From assembly GCF_012979275.1 (NCBI RefSeq), contig NZ_JABASZ010000037.1, positions 1 through 64,000 of the forward strand: a stretch of DNA of 64,000 nt, in the 5' to 3' direction. Within the stretch, counting starts at the first letter, position 1; each line of letters starts with the position of its first letter. The DNA comes from Pseudopontixanthobacter vadosimaris. Its GTDB lineage: Bacteria; Pseudomonadota; Alphaproteobacteria; Sphingomonadales; Sphingomonadaceae. Shown piece by piece: positions 56,411-64,000 of the stretch. The notes under the pieces are model-generated. The model was not told the origin of the DNA, did not search any database, and saw only the letters and a program-made list of their open reading frames with translations. Position numbers and translations under genes: made by a program.

Positions 56411-57196
56411 TCAGTTCGATCGGCCCGTAGCATCCAGGATGACACGGACCGTTTCCTGCGGCTGATCCCACATCGGAAAGTGGCCGCTATGTTCGAACCA
56501 GTGCAATTCCGCGTCAGGGAACGCCGCCATCGCGCGGTTCGCCTGCTGCGGCAGGCATAGCCGGTCCTTTCGCCCCCAGCCGATGACGATTGGCGCAGAA
56601 CCCTTCGCAGGGCCTTTCTGGACCGGGCCTGTGGCTAGATCCTTCACCAGCGCGCCGAAAGTGCGCGTCTCTGCAAATGTCTTCAGTTCATGCGAGATGA
56701 CCGCGGGGTCCAGCGCCCACGGCCTCGCGGAGAGCTGCATCATGAGGGCAGTCCGGCCTGCGACGTTTCTGGTGATCGCAGGGAGCGCCGGTTGCAGCGT
56801 CCGGACCAGAGCGATCGATGCCGTTATGGTGGTCCTGAAGAAATTACGCTCCCACCCCTGCCAGAAGCCGCCTGGGTCGAGGGCGACGACGGCACCGGCC
56901 TGCCCGCGTCGCGCCATTTCGAGGACCAGACGGGCGCCCATGGAACTGCCTGCCATATCGACGCCTGCAAGGTTTTCAGCGACAAGCCATTCGTCAAGGC
57001 TGCGCGCCAGCCCGGCGAACGTACCGCTGTCAGGTTCTTCGGGTGTCTGCCCGTGACCCGGCAGGTCGAGGGCGATTACCTCCCGCTCCCTGGCAAGCGC
57101 AAGTGAGATCGTGTCCCACGAGCGGTGGGTTCCCCCGAGCCCATGCACAAGCAGAAGGGGTTTGCCGCGGCCGGCGCGCGTATAATGCATGGTCAT
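56411..57196 (-). CDS. Alpha/beta hydrolase
   Basis: The 261-residue protein has an N-terminal LLLVHGLGGTHRSWD oxyanion loop, the nucleophile GSSMGARL, Asp in IGWGRKDRLC and His near the C-terminus (FEHSGHFPMWD). It is a standard esterase or lipase-type hydrolase of unknown substrate. The start at 57196 (MTMHYTRAG) removes six residues. It is convergent with the copper operon. Confidence 0.88.
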   Translation of the reverse strand: MTMHYTRAGRGKPLLLVHGLGGTHRSWDTISLALAREREVIALDLPGHGQTPEEPDSGTFAGLARSLDEWLVAENLAGVDMAGSSMGARLVLEMARRGQAGAVVALDPGGFWQGWERNFFRTTITASIALVRTLQPALPAITRNVAGRTALMMQLSARPWALDPAVISHELKTFAETRTFGALVKDLATGPVQKGPAKGSAPIVIGWGRKDRLCLPQQANRAMAAFPDAELHWFEHSGHFPMWDQPQETVRVILDATGRSN

Positions 57197-57365
57197 ACCG
57201 GTATAACGCCTCAAAACGCATTCGGGGTGCGTCCGGAACGAACAATCCGTTCCTAAGCGACCTCAAACGCCAGCTTGGCCGAAGCTCAGCCCCGAAGGCA
57301 CGTTGCTACCGGAGGATCTTCGCTTCCGCTGTAGCGTTTCCGGGTGTGCCGGGGAAGGATAGCGC

Positions 57366-57439
57366 TGGAGCGGGTGAAGGGAATCGAACCCTCGTCGTCA
57401 GCTTGGGAAGCTGCTGCTCTACCATTGAGCTACACCCGC
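57366..57439 (-). tRNA. tRNA-Gly (anticodon CCC)
   Basis: The minus strand folds into a cloverleaf: acceptor GCGGGTG/CACCCGC, D stem GCTC/GAGC, anticodon loop TTCCCAA, T arm around GGTTCGATTCC, and encoded CCA. The anticodon CCC reads GGG codons. It is free-standing. Confidence 0.95.
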
Positions 57440-57603
57440 AAGCCCGCTGGGATCGCATTTGCCGGTTAGTGGCGGCGCGGTCAATCCGCCATGCCTTCCG
57501 GGAGTGCGGAAATTCTCGCCTGCCCCGGTTTGATTTGCGCGAGCCGAAAGCGTAGGACAGCGAAAGTCAGGTTTAAAAGATTCAGATAGCCGAGAGGAAG
57601 TTT

Positions 57604-59112
57604 ATGCGTATCGTCGACCATTTCATTGCCGGAGGTGCCGACACGAAATCGGATGGACGCATGCATGACATCTTCGATCCGAGCCAGGGCGAAGTGCAGG
57701 CACGGGTTCCGCTGGGCGATGCGGCCTTGCTGGAGCGTGCCGTCGCGGCGGCGAAGAAGGCGCAGCCAGACTGGGCAGCGACCAACCCCCAGCGCCGGGC
57801 GCGCGTGATGTTCGAATTCAAGCGCCTTGTCGAAGGTGACATGGACAATCTGGCGCAGATGCTGTCGAGCGAACATGGCAAGGTCATCGCCGATTCGCGC
57901 GGCGACGTGCAGCGCGGGCTGGATGTAATCGAGTTTGCCTGCGGCATTCCCCATGCGCTGAAGGGCGAATATACGCAGGGCGCAGGGCCGGGCATCGACG
58001 TGTATTCCATGCGCCAGCCGCTGGGTATCGGTGCGGGCATTACGCCGTTCAATTTCCCTGCCATGATCCCGATGTGGATGTTCGGCATATCCGTTGCGGT
58101 CGGCAATGCTTTCATACTGAAGCCGAGCGAGCGCGACCCCAGCGTTCCCCGCCGCCTTGCCGAATTGTTCCTGGAAGCAGGCGGACCGGAAGGCATCCTG
58201 CAGGTCGTGCATGGCGACAAGGAAATGGTCGACGCCATTCTCGACCATCCCGATATCGCCGGAGTGAGCTTCGTCGGATCGTCCGACATCGCGCATTATG
58301 TCTACAAGCGCGGAGTCGCTGCGGGCAAGCGCGTGCAGGCGATGGGCGGCGCGAAGAACCACGGCATCGTCCTGCCCGACGCGGATCTGGACCAGGTGGT
58401 CGCCGATCTGACCGGGGCCGCTTTCGGCTCTGCGGGCGAACGCTGCATGGCCCTGCCGGTCGTCGTGCCTGTGGGCGAAGACACGGCCGAACGGCTGAAG
58501 GACAAGTTGATCCCCGCCATCGACGCGCTGCGGGTCGGCATCTCCACCGATGACGAGGCGCATTACGGCCCCGTCGTTACCGCCGAACACAAGCAACGCA
58601 TCGAGAACTGGATCGCCACGGCCGAGAAGGAAGGCGCCGATATCGTCGTCGATGGACGCGGGTTCACTTTGCAGGGCCATGAGAAGGGCTGGTTCGTCGG
58701 CCCGACGCTGATCGACAATGTCACGCCCGACATGGAAAGCTATCGCGAGGAAATCTTCGGGCCGGTGCTGCAGATCGTGCGCGCAAGGGATTTCGACGAG
58801 GCCGTCGCCCTGCCCAGCAAGCATCAATATGGCAATGGCGTCGCCATCTTCACCCGCAACGGCCATGCGGCGCGGGAATTCGCTGCTCGCGTGAATGTCG
58901 GCATGGTCGGCATCAACGTGCCGATCCCGGTGCCGGTCGCCTACCACAGCTTCGGCGGCTGGAAGCGCAGCGCCTTTGGCGATACCAACCAGCACGGCAT
59001 GGAAGGCATCAAGTTCTGGACCAAGGTGAAAACCGTCACCGCACGCTGGCCCGATGGGCTTGGCGGCGATGGCGAACTGGCCAATACTTTCGTCATCCCG
59101 ATCATGGGATAA
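57604..59112 (+). CDS. mmsA: Methylmalonate-semialdehyde dehydrogenase (CoA-acylating)
   Basis: The 502-residue aldehyde dehydrogenase-fold enzyme has ITPFNFPAMIPMWMFG, the NAD-binding FVGSSDIA and catalytic Cys281 in GSAGERCMA. It converts (S)-methylmalonate semialdehyde to propionyl-CoA in valine degradation. GAGAGGAAG is upstream of the ATG. It heads the valine catabolic gene row. Confidence 0.95.
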   Translation: MRIVDHFIAGGADTKSDGRMHDIFDPSQGEVQARVPLGDAALLERAVAAAKKAQPDWAATNPQRRARVMFEFKRLVEGDMDNLAQMLSSEHGKVIADSRGDVQRGLDVIEFACGIPHALKGEYTQGAGPGIDVYSMRQPLGIGAGITPFNFPAMIPMWMFGISVAVGNAFILKPSERDPSVPRRLAELFLEAGGPEGILQVVHGDKEMVDAILDHPDIAGVSFVGSSDIAHYVYKRGVAAGKRVQAMGGAKNHGIVLPDADLDQVVADLTGAAFGSAGERCMALPVVVPVGEDTAERLKDKLIPAIDALRVGISTDDEAHYGPVVTAEHKQRIENWIATAEKEGADIVVDGRGFTLQGHEKGWFVGPTLIDNVTPDMESYREEIFGPVLQIVRARDFDEAVALPSKHQYGNGVAIFTRNGHAAREFAARVNVGMVGINVPIPVPVAYHSFGGWKRSAFGDTNQHGMEGIKFWTKVKTVTARWPDGLGGDGELANTFVIPIMG

Positions 59113-59170
59113 TTCCGTGTCTGCGGCGCAGGATCTGCGCGGGTCACATGATATTTCCAGGAACAGGCAG

Positions 59171-59701
59171 ATGATCTTTCCCGCAAGCAGAACGGCCACG
59201 ATGGCACTGATTGCCGCGATGGCGCTTGCGTCCTGTTCATCCGAAGCCGACCCCGAAACGGCTCCCGAAGCTGGCGAGGCCGGATCAGCCGCGAGTGGGC
59301 AGGAGATGTTGCCGGTGGAACCCGGGGGCGGCATTGGCGACGGGGCCCCGGCCCATTCCGGGGCATCCACGACAGAGATCATTCCACCGGCGCTTTACGG
59401 GCGCTGGGGTCTGGTGCCTGCGGATTGCACCTCCACCCGCGGCGATGCCAAGGGGCTGCTGACCGTCGCCCCCACTACCCTCACCTTTTATGAATCCATG
59501 GCTCGGCTGCAAAATATCGAGAATGCCGATACCGGCAGCATACGCGCCGGCTTCGACTTCGAAGGGGAAGGCATGGTCTGGGAACGGAAGATCGAACTTG
59601 AAAGCCGCGCGGGCGGTGCAAGGCTCGTCAAGCGCGAGTATGGCGAGAATGCGCCCGGTCCGCTTGAATACTCACGCTGCGCCGCAAATCCGAACAATTA
59701 A
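59171..59701 (+). CDS. Putative lipoprotein inside the valine operon
   Basis: The 176-residue protein has a lipoprotein signal with LASC (Cys21), a Glu/Ala/Gly-rich linker, and a C-terminal domain with YGRWGLVPADCTSTRG and later a second Cys (YSRCAAN). The two Cys may form a disulphide. Family not recognised. It lies between mmsA and the isobutyryl-CoA dehydrogenase, 58 and 25 bases from them, so it is likely co-transcribed. Confidence 0.7.
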   Translation: MIFPASRTATMALIAAMALASCSSEADPETAPEAGEAGSAASGQEMLPVEPGGGIGDGAPAHSGASTTEIIPPALYGRWGLVPADCTSTRGDAKGLLTVAPTTLTFYESMARLQNIENADTGSIRAGFDFEGEGMVWERKIELESRAGGARLVKREYGENAPGPLEYSRCAANPNN

Positions 59702-59726
59702 CCGAATTTCAGCCGAAGAAGGCATC

Positions 59727-60872
59727 ATGAACAACCAGTTTCAGCTCACAGAAGACCAGCGCGCGATCCAGGACCTGGCGCAGCGCTTCACCGCCGACAA
59801 CATCACGCCCTGCGCGGGCGAATGGGACGAAAACAAGCACTTTCCGAAAGACGTCATCCGCAAATCGGCCGAACTCGGCTTCGGCGCGATCTATGTTTCG
59901 GAAGAATCGGGCGGCATCGGCCTGGGACGGCTCGAATCGGCGCTGATCATGGAGGCGATGGCCTATGGCTGCCCGACCACCAGCGCCTTTATCTCGATCC
60001 ACAACATGGCCGCATGGATGATCGACGAATTCGGCAACGATGCGCTGAAATCGCGTTACCTCCCCGATCTCGTCACGATGGAAAAGATGGCATCCTATTG
60101 CCTGACAGAACCCGGCAGCGGTTCGGACGCTGCCGGCCTGAAAACCAGCGCCGTGCGCGATGGCGATCACTACGTCCTGAACGGCACGAAACAGTTCATT
60201 TCCGGCGCGGGCGTTAACGATATCTACGTCACGATGGTCCGCACCGGCGAGGACAAGACGAAGGGCATCACCTGCCTGGTAGTGGAAAAGGACACGCCGG
60301 GCGTTTCCTTCGGCGCGCCCGAGCGCAAGCTCGGCTGGCACGCCAGCCCTACCGCGCAGGTGATTTTCGAAGATGCGCGGGTGCCGATCGCCAATCGCGT
60401 CGGGGCGGAAGGCGAAGGGTTCCGTTTCGCCATGATGGGTCTTGACGGTGGCCGCCTCAACATCGGTGCCTGTTCGCTCGGCGGCGCACAGCGTTGTCTC
60501 GACGAAGCCGTGGCCTATACGAAGGAACGTCAGCAATTCGGCGCGCCGATCGCGGAATTCCAGAACACGCAATTCATGCTGGCCGACATGGCGACCGACG
60601 TGGAATCGGCGCGGGCGCTCCTCTATCTCGCGGCGGCGAAGGTCACGGCCGATGCGCCGGACAAATCGCGCTTTTCCGCCATGGCGAAGCGACTTGCCAC
60701 CGACAATGGCAGCAAGGTCGCCAACGATGCGCTGCAACTGTTCGGCGGCTATGGGTATCTCAAGGATTATCCCATCGAACGGTTCTGGCGCGACCTGCGC
60801 GTCCATTCCATTCTCGAAGGCACGAACCAGGTGATGCGGATGATCGTCGGCCGCGCCCTGCTACGCCAGTAA
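59727..60872 (+). CDS. Isobutyryl-CoA dehydrogenase (ACAD family)
   Basis: The 381-residue acyl-CoA dehydrogenase has the FAD motif YCLTEPGSGSDAAG, LNGTKQFISGAGVND, QQFGAPIAEFQNTQF and the catalytic Glu near residue 364 (LEGTNQVMRM). Its place between mmsA and 3-hydroxyisobutyryl-CoA hydrolase identifies it as the isobutyryl-CoA enzyme of valine degradation. GAAGAAGG precedes the ATG. Confidence 0.92.
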   Translation: MNNQFQLTEDQRAIQDLAQRFTADNITPCAGEWDENKHFPKDVIRKSAELGFGAIYVSEESGGIGLGRLESALIMEAMAYGCPTTSAFISIHNMAAWMIDEFGNDALKSRYLPDLVTMEKMASYCLTEPGSGSDAAGLKTSAVRDGDHYVLNGTKQFISGAGVNDIYVTMVRTGEDKTKGITCLVVEKDTPGVSFGAPERKLGWHASPTAQVIFEDARVPIANRVGAEGEGFRFAMMGLDGGRLNIGACSLGGAQRCLDEAVAYTKERQQFGAPIAEFQNTQFMLADMATDVESARALLYLAAAKVTADAPDKSRFSAMAKRLATDNGSKVANDALQLFGGYGYLKDYPIERFWRDLRVHSILEGTNQVMRMIVGRALLRQ

Positions 60873-60880
60873 GGACAGAT

Positions 60881-61927
60881 ATGACTGAACAGGTGCATAT
60901 TCACCGCCATGGTGCGGTCGGCCACATCTCGCTCAATCGGCCCAAGGCGATTCATGCGCTGACGCTGGAAATGTGCGAGGCGATGATCGACGCTTTGACC
61001 GGTTGGGGGTCGGACGAGGCTGTTACCGCCGTCATTCTGGATCATGCCGAAGGCCGCGGTTTCTGCGCCGGCGGAGACATTGCCTTCCTGCGGAAATCCG
61101 CGCTGGAGGATCAAGGCATGTCCGGTCGGCGGTTCTTCCATGCCGAATACCGCCTCAACCATCTGCTGTTCACCTATGCAAAACCGGTCGCCGCCTTCAT
61201 GGACGGCATCACCATGGGCGGCGGTGTCGGCATCGCACAGCCCGCAAAATACCGTATCGCGACGGAGAACACGAAATTCGCCATGCCCGAAACAGGCATC
61301 GGCCTGTTTCCGGATGTCGGCGGGGGCTGGTATCTTTCGCGGATGGAGGGCCGGCTCGGGCAGTTCCTGGCGCTGACCGGCGCACGGCTGGACGGTGCGG
61401 AATGCCTGTGGGCAGGCATCGCAACCCATTACCTGCCGAGCGACCGGCTGGCAGAGGCCAAGGCGCGCATCATCGCAGAACCCGGCGCGATCGACACAAT
61501 TCTGGGCGATCTGTCGGCCGCTCCGCCCGAAGCGCGGCTGGCAGGGAACAAGGACCGGATAGAGCGGCTGTTCGCATCCGATTGCTACGAGGACATCCTG
61601 GCTGCCCTGAAAGCGGACGGATCGGAATGGTCGGAGAAGGAGTTGAAGACTCTTGCCACCAAGAGCCCCCAGACCTGCAAGGTCGCGCTGCGGCAATTGG
61701 CGGAAGGAGCCGAAAAGGAGGATTTCGCCGCCAATATGCGGATGGAATACCGGATCGGCGCACGCGTGCTGACGCGGCCCGATTTTGCCGAGGGGGTCCG
61801 GGCGCTCATCGTCGACAAGGACAATGATCCGCAGTGGAATCCTGCGACCCCGGAAGGCGTTACCGAAGATATGCTGGACGCGATTTTCGCGCCGCTGCCC
61901 GACAATGAGGAATGGACCCCGCTATGA
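60881..61927 (+). CDS. 3-hydroxyisobutyryl-CoA hydrolase
   Basis: The 348-residue crotonase-fold protein has [14 protein letters not shown] and [19 protein letters not shown], the latter typical of the hydrolase branch. It releases 3-hydroxyisobutyrate from its CoA ester in valine degradation. It overlaps the next gene by ATGA and starts eight bases after the dehydrogenase stop. Confidence 0.93.
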   Translation: MTEQVHIHRHGAVGHISLNRPKAIHALTLEMCEAMIDALTGWGSDEAVTAVILDHAEGRGFCAGGDIAFLRKSALEDQGMSGRRFFHAEYRLNHLLFTYAKPVAAFMDGITMGGGVGIAQPAKYRIATENTKFAMPETGIGLFPDVGGGWYLSRMEGRLGQFLALTGARLDGAECLWAGIATHYLPSDRLAEAKARIIAEPGAIDTILGDLSAAPPEARLAGNKDRIERLFASDCYEDILAALKADGSEWSEKELKTLATKSPQTCKVALRQLAEGAEKEDFAANMRMEYRIGARVLTRPDFAEGVRALIVDKDNDPQWNPATPEGVTEDMLDAIFAPLPDNEEWTPL

Positions 61928-62712
61928 GCGCAGAATATGAAACCATCACCAGCGAACAGCGCGGCGCGGTAACGCTGATCACGCTCAATCGCCCCAAGGC
62001 ACTGAACGCCCTCAACAGCCGGGTGCTCGCCGATCTGATCGCCGCTTTCGCCGCTTACGAAAAGGATGAACAGCAGCTTTGCGCGGTGCTGACCGGAGCG
62101 GGCGACAAGGCCTTTGCAGCAGGGGCCGACATCAAGGAAATGGCCGACAAGCCCGCCGCCGATTTCTACCGCGAGGATTTCTTCGCCCGCTGGACCAGCG
62201 ATCTGGTCAAAGCCGTTCGCAAGCCGTGGATCGCAGCCGTCAACGGCTTTGCCCTGGGTGGCGGCTGCGAACTGGCGATGATGGCGGATTTCATCATCGC
62301 CAGCGACAAAGCGAAATTCGGCCAGCCCGAAATCAAGCTGGGCGTCGCGCCAGGCATGGGCGGCAGCCAGCGCCTCACCCGCGCCGTCGGCAAGGCCAAG
62401 GCCATGGAAATGTGCCTGACGGGGCGGATGATGGATGCCGAGGAAGCCGAACGCAGCGGGCTGGTTGCCCGCGTCGTACCGCATGATACGTTGCTGGACG
62501 AAACGATGAAGACCGCTACGACCATCGCCGGAATGCCGCCGCTGGCCGCCATGGTGAACAAGGAGATGGTCAACGCGGCCTTCGAAACCGATCTCGACAC
62601 CGGTATCCTGCACGAAAGGCGCCTGTTCCAGATCCTCGCCGCGACGGAAGACAAGGCGGAAGGCATGCAGGCCTTCATCGAAAAGCGTGACGGCAAGTGG
62701 AAAGGCCGCTGA
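61924..62712 (+). CDS. Enoyl-CoA hydratase
   Basis: The 262-residue crotonase has [16 protein letters not shown] with the catalytic oxyanion loop, [11 protein letters not shown] and [17 protein letters not shown]. It hydrates methacrylyl-CoA or other enoyl-CoAs. It overlaps the previous stop by ATGA. Confidence 0.93.
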   Translation: MSAEYETITSEQRGAVTLITLNRPKALNALNSRVLADLIAAFAAYEKDEQQLCAVLTGAGDKAFAAGADIKEMADKPAADFYREDFFARWTSDLVKAVRKPWIAAVNGFALGGGCELAMMADFIIASDKAKFGQPEIKLGVAPGMGGSQRLTRAVGKAKAMEMCLTGRMMDAEEAERSGLVARVVPHDTLLDETMKTATTIAGMPPLAAMVNKEMVNAAFETDLDTGILHERRLFQILAATEDKAEGMQAFIEKRDGKWKGR

Positions 62713-62773
62713 TCGGCCCGCTACGACAGGACGATCAAGGCTCTGGAAACGCTCGGCAAAGGAAGATGCAGCA

Positions 62774-63640
62774 ATGAGAATAGGGTTCATCGGCCTCGGC
62801 AACATGGGCGGCGGAATGGCTGCCAACCTCGTTGAGGCAGGGCATCAGGTTCGTGCCTTCGACCTCAGTGAAGTGGCGCTCGGCCAGGCGAAAAAAGCCG
62901 GATGCGCGACATTCCCCACCGCGAAGGAGGCGGTCAGCGGAGTCGAGGCGGTGGTTTCCATGCTGCCCAATGGCGGCATCGTCAAATCGGTCTATGGCAG
63001 CGACGTGATCGGCCATGCGCCAGGCGGAGCGATCCTGATCGATTGCTCCACCATCGATGTCGCCACCGCGCGTGAGGTCGGCGCAATGGCGGCAGACGGC
63101 GGTTACATGATGGTGGACGCGCCCGTCTCCGGCGGTATCGCCGCGGCATCCGCCGGCACTCTGACCTTCATGGTCGGCGGCGAGGATGAAGCGTTCAGGC
63201 GTGCCGAACCCGTGCTGGCGGACATGGGCAAGGCAGTCATCCATGCGGGCGATGCCGGGAACGGGCAGGCCGCGAAGATCTGTAACAACATGCTGCTCGC
63301 GGTGCAGATGATCGGCACGGCAGAGGCGTTCAGAATGGCCGAAAGGCTGGGGCTCGATCCGCAGACCTTCTACGACATTTCCTCGGTATCTTCCGGTCAG
63401 TGCTGGTCGATGACGAGCTATTGCCCGGTGCCCGGCGTCGGACCGGAAAGCCCCGCCGACAAGGATTATCAGGGCGGATTTGCGACGGCCCTGATGCTCA
63501 AGGATCTCAAGCTCGCCATGGCTGCCGCAGAGAATGCGGGCAGCAAGACTCCGCTGGGTCAGCACGCCAGGGCGCTGTACGAAGATTTCGCTGCCGAGAA
63601 CGGCGGGCTGGACTTTTCCGCCATCATCAGGACGCTCTAG
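62774..63640 (+). CDS. mmsB: 3-hydroxyisobutyrate dehydrogenase
   Basis: The 288-residue NAD-dependent dehydrogenase has FIGLGNMGGGMAANL, APVSGG and GQAAKICNNMLL with the catalytic Lys. It oxidises 3-hydroxyisobutyrate to methylmalonate semialdehyde, the substrate of MmsA. It is the last gene of the valine operon and converges on the next gene, whose end overlaps it by four bases. Confidence 0.95.
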   Translation: MRIGFIGLGNMGGGMAANLVEAGHQVRAFDLSEVALGQAKKAGCATFPTAKEAVSGVEAVVSMLPNGGIVKSVYGSDVIGHAPGGAILIDCSTIDVATAREVGAMAADGGYMMVDAPVSGGIAAASAGTLTFMVGGEDEAFRRAEPVLADMGKAVIHAGDAGNGQAAKICNNMLLAVQMIGTAEAFRMAERLGLDPQTFYDISSVSSGQCWSMTSYCPVPGVGPESPADKDYQGGFATALMLKDLKLAMAAAENAGSKTPLGQHARALYEDFAAENGGLDFSAIIRTL

Positions 63641-64000
63641 CCCTTCATCTCGGCGATCCGGTCTGCCAGCCAGCGCCGTGGTGCCTGCCTGCGCCCGATG
63701 GGTGCGACGAACTCCTGCCCGCGCGACACCGTGAGCAGGCGGCTTCTTTTGCGCCAGCGGTCAGGCCGGTCGTGATTGCTGAGGCCGCCGGGCCTGAGCC
63801 ATGGCGGGCGTTCCCACAGGCTGCAGGGGCCACCTTTCGCAGTCAGCCGCAGACTGTCAGCCGCGGTGGCTGCCAGGCCGCCGGGTCCGCTCCAGATGGC
63901 ATCGTTCCTGCCGTGCATCCCCAGCGCATGAGGATGCCCGGGCGCGATCAGCGCCTGCCTTTCGGCCGAACTGTCGAACCCCTTTCGGCTGAAAACGATA
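63637..64000 (-). CDS. Nmad3-like protein, shortened; 5' end at window edge
   Basis: The minus frame is open to the edge, giving about 120 residues. It starts IVFSRKGFDSSA, the N-terminus of the nucleotide modification associated domain 3 family, but then jumps to HPH and to the C-terminal half: LRLTAKGGPCSLWERPPWL, LSNHDRPDRW, and VSRGQEFVAP. The middle about 100 residues of normal Nmad3 are missing. It could be a pseudogene with an internal deletion or a short family member. The start codon, if any, lies at or beyond the edge. Confidence 0.65.
   Translation of the reverse strand, partial: IVFSRKGFDSSAERQALIAPGHPHALGMHGRNDAIWSGPGGLAATAADSLRLTAKGGPCSLWERPPWLRPGGLSNHDRPDRWRKRSRLLTVSRGQEFVAPIGRRQAPRRWLADRIAEMKG

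Noticed and set aside
57235-57253. Inverted repeat GGAACG...CGTTCC upstream of the alpha/beta hydrolase
   Set aside because: The two boxes resemble EcfG -35 and -10 elements, but only about eight bases separate them, too few for a promoter; it may be a small hairpin.

Overview
The window looks like chromosome from a pigmented, aerobic alphaproteobacterium of the Sphingomonadales, most likely Erythrobacteraceae (Erythrobacter, Altererythrobacter or Croceicoccus relatives). The base composition is GC-rich throughout. The histidine block hisB-hisH-hisA-hisF-hisE-HIT, a crtY-crtI-crtB cluster, EcfG-type stress promoters, an autotransporter lipoprotein protease and many acyl-CoA dehydrogenases all fit that group. 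The assignment is inference from gene content. No phage, IS element or CRISPR array was found.

Layout. 1-2.0 kb: ybgC-tolQ-tolR-tolA envelope operon on the minus strand, with tolA cut by the window edge. 2.1-6.9 kb: histidine operon on the minus strand with an extra short-chain dehydrogenase inside it and a 50-residue PEP-CTERM micro-ORF between hisF and hisE. 7-9.6 kb: sspB, an unknown small protein, gmk and a stand-alone EAL protein. 9.6-18.6 kb: a fatty or branched acyl-CoA block. It has two adjacent acyl-CoA dehydrogenases plus an SDR on the minus strand, facing a plus-strand MFS carrier, an ACAD10/11-like dehydrogenase, a zinc alcohol dehydrogenase, an APH-fold kinase and a GFA-type zinc protein. 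18.6-22.1 kb: a lipidated subtilisin autotransporter divergent from dapD. 22.1-28.4 kb: a run of small stress-associated proteins (DUF2945, DUF3140, DUF427, flavin-binding, DoxX, SWIB, PEBP, Mpo1-like, CspA, fasciclin lipoprotein).

27.9-31.4 kb: thiC behind a TPP riboswitch, followed by three tightly spaced genes for envelope proteins of unknown function. 31.4-37.0 kb: three exported hydrolases (DUF885, amidohydrolase, S9 prolyl oligopeptidase). 37.1-43.5 kb: carotenoid operon crtY-crtI-LOG-crtB linked by ATGA overlaps, then a biotin carboxylase alpha subunit with no carboxyltransferase partner. 43.5-49.7 kb: Bcr/CflA exporter, DNA polymerase IV, Nudix, pgl, Dps, a degenerate GDT1-like membrane protein and a PhoX-type phosphatase. 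49.8-56.4 kb: a divergent copper module, copA-copB against csoR and five further genes, flanked by a DUF4331 remnant. 57.4 kb: tRNA-Gly(CCC). 57.6-63.6 kb: valine catabolism (mmsA, isobutyryl-CoA dehydrogenase, 3-hydroxyisobutyryl-CoA hydrolase, enoyl-CoA hydratase, mmsB). The window ends in a shortened Nmad3-like gene.

The most interesting places are the LOG enzyme in the carotenoid operon, the split ACAD10/11 kinase-dehydrogenase module, the CsoR-controlled copper module, the shortened Nmad3 gene, the PEP-CTERM micro-ORF and the unknown membrane proteins of the thiC operon.
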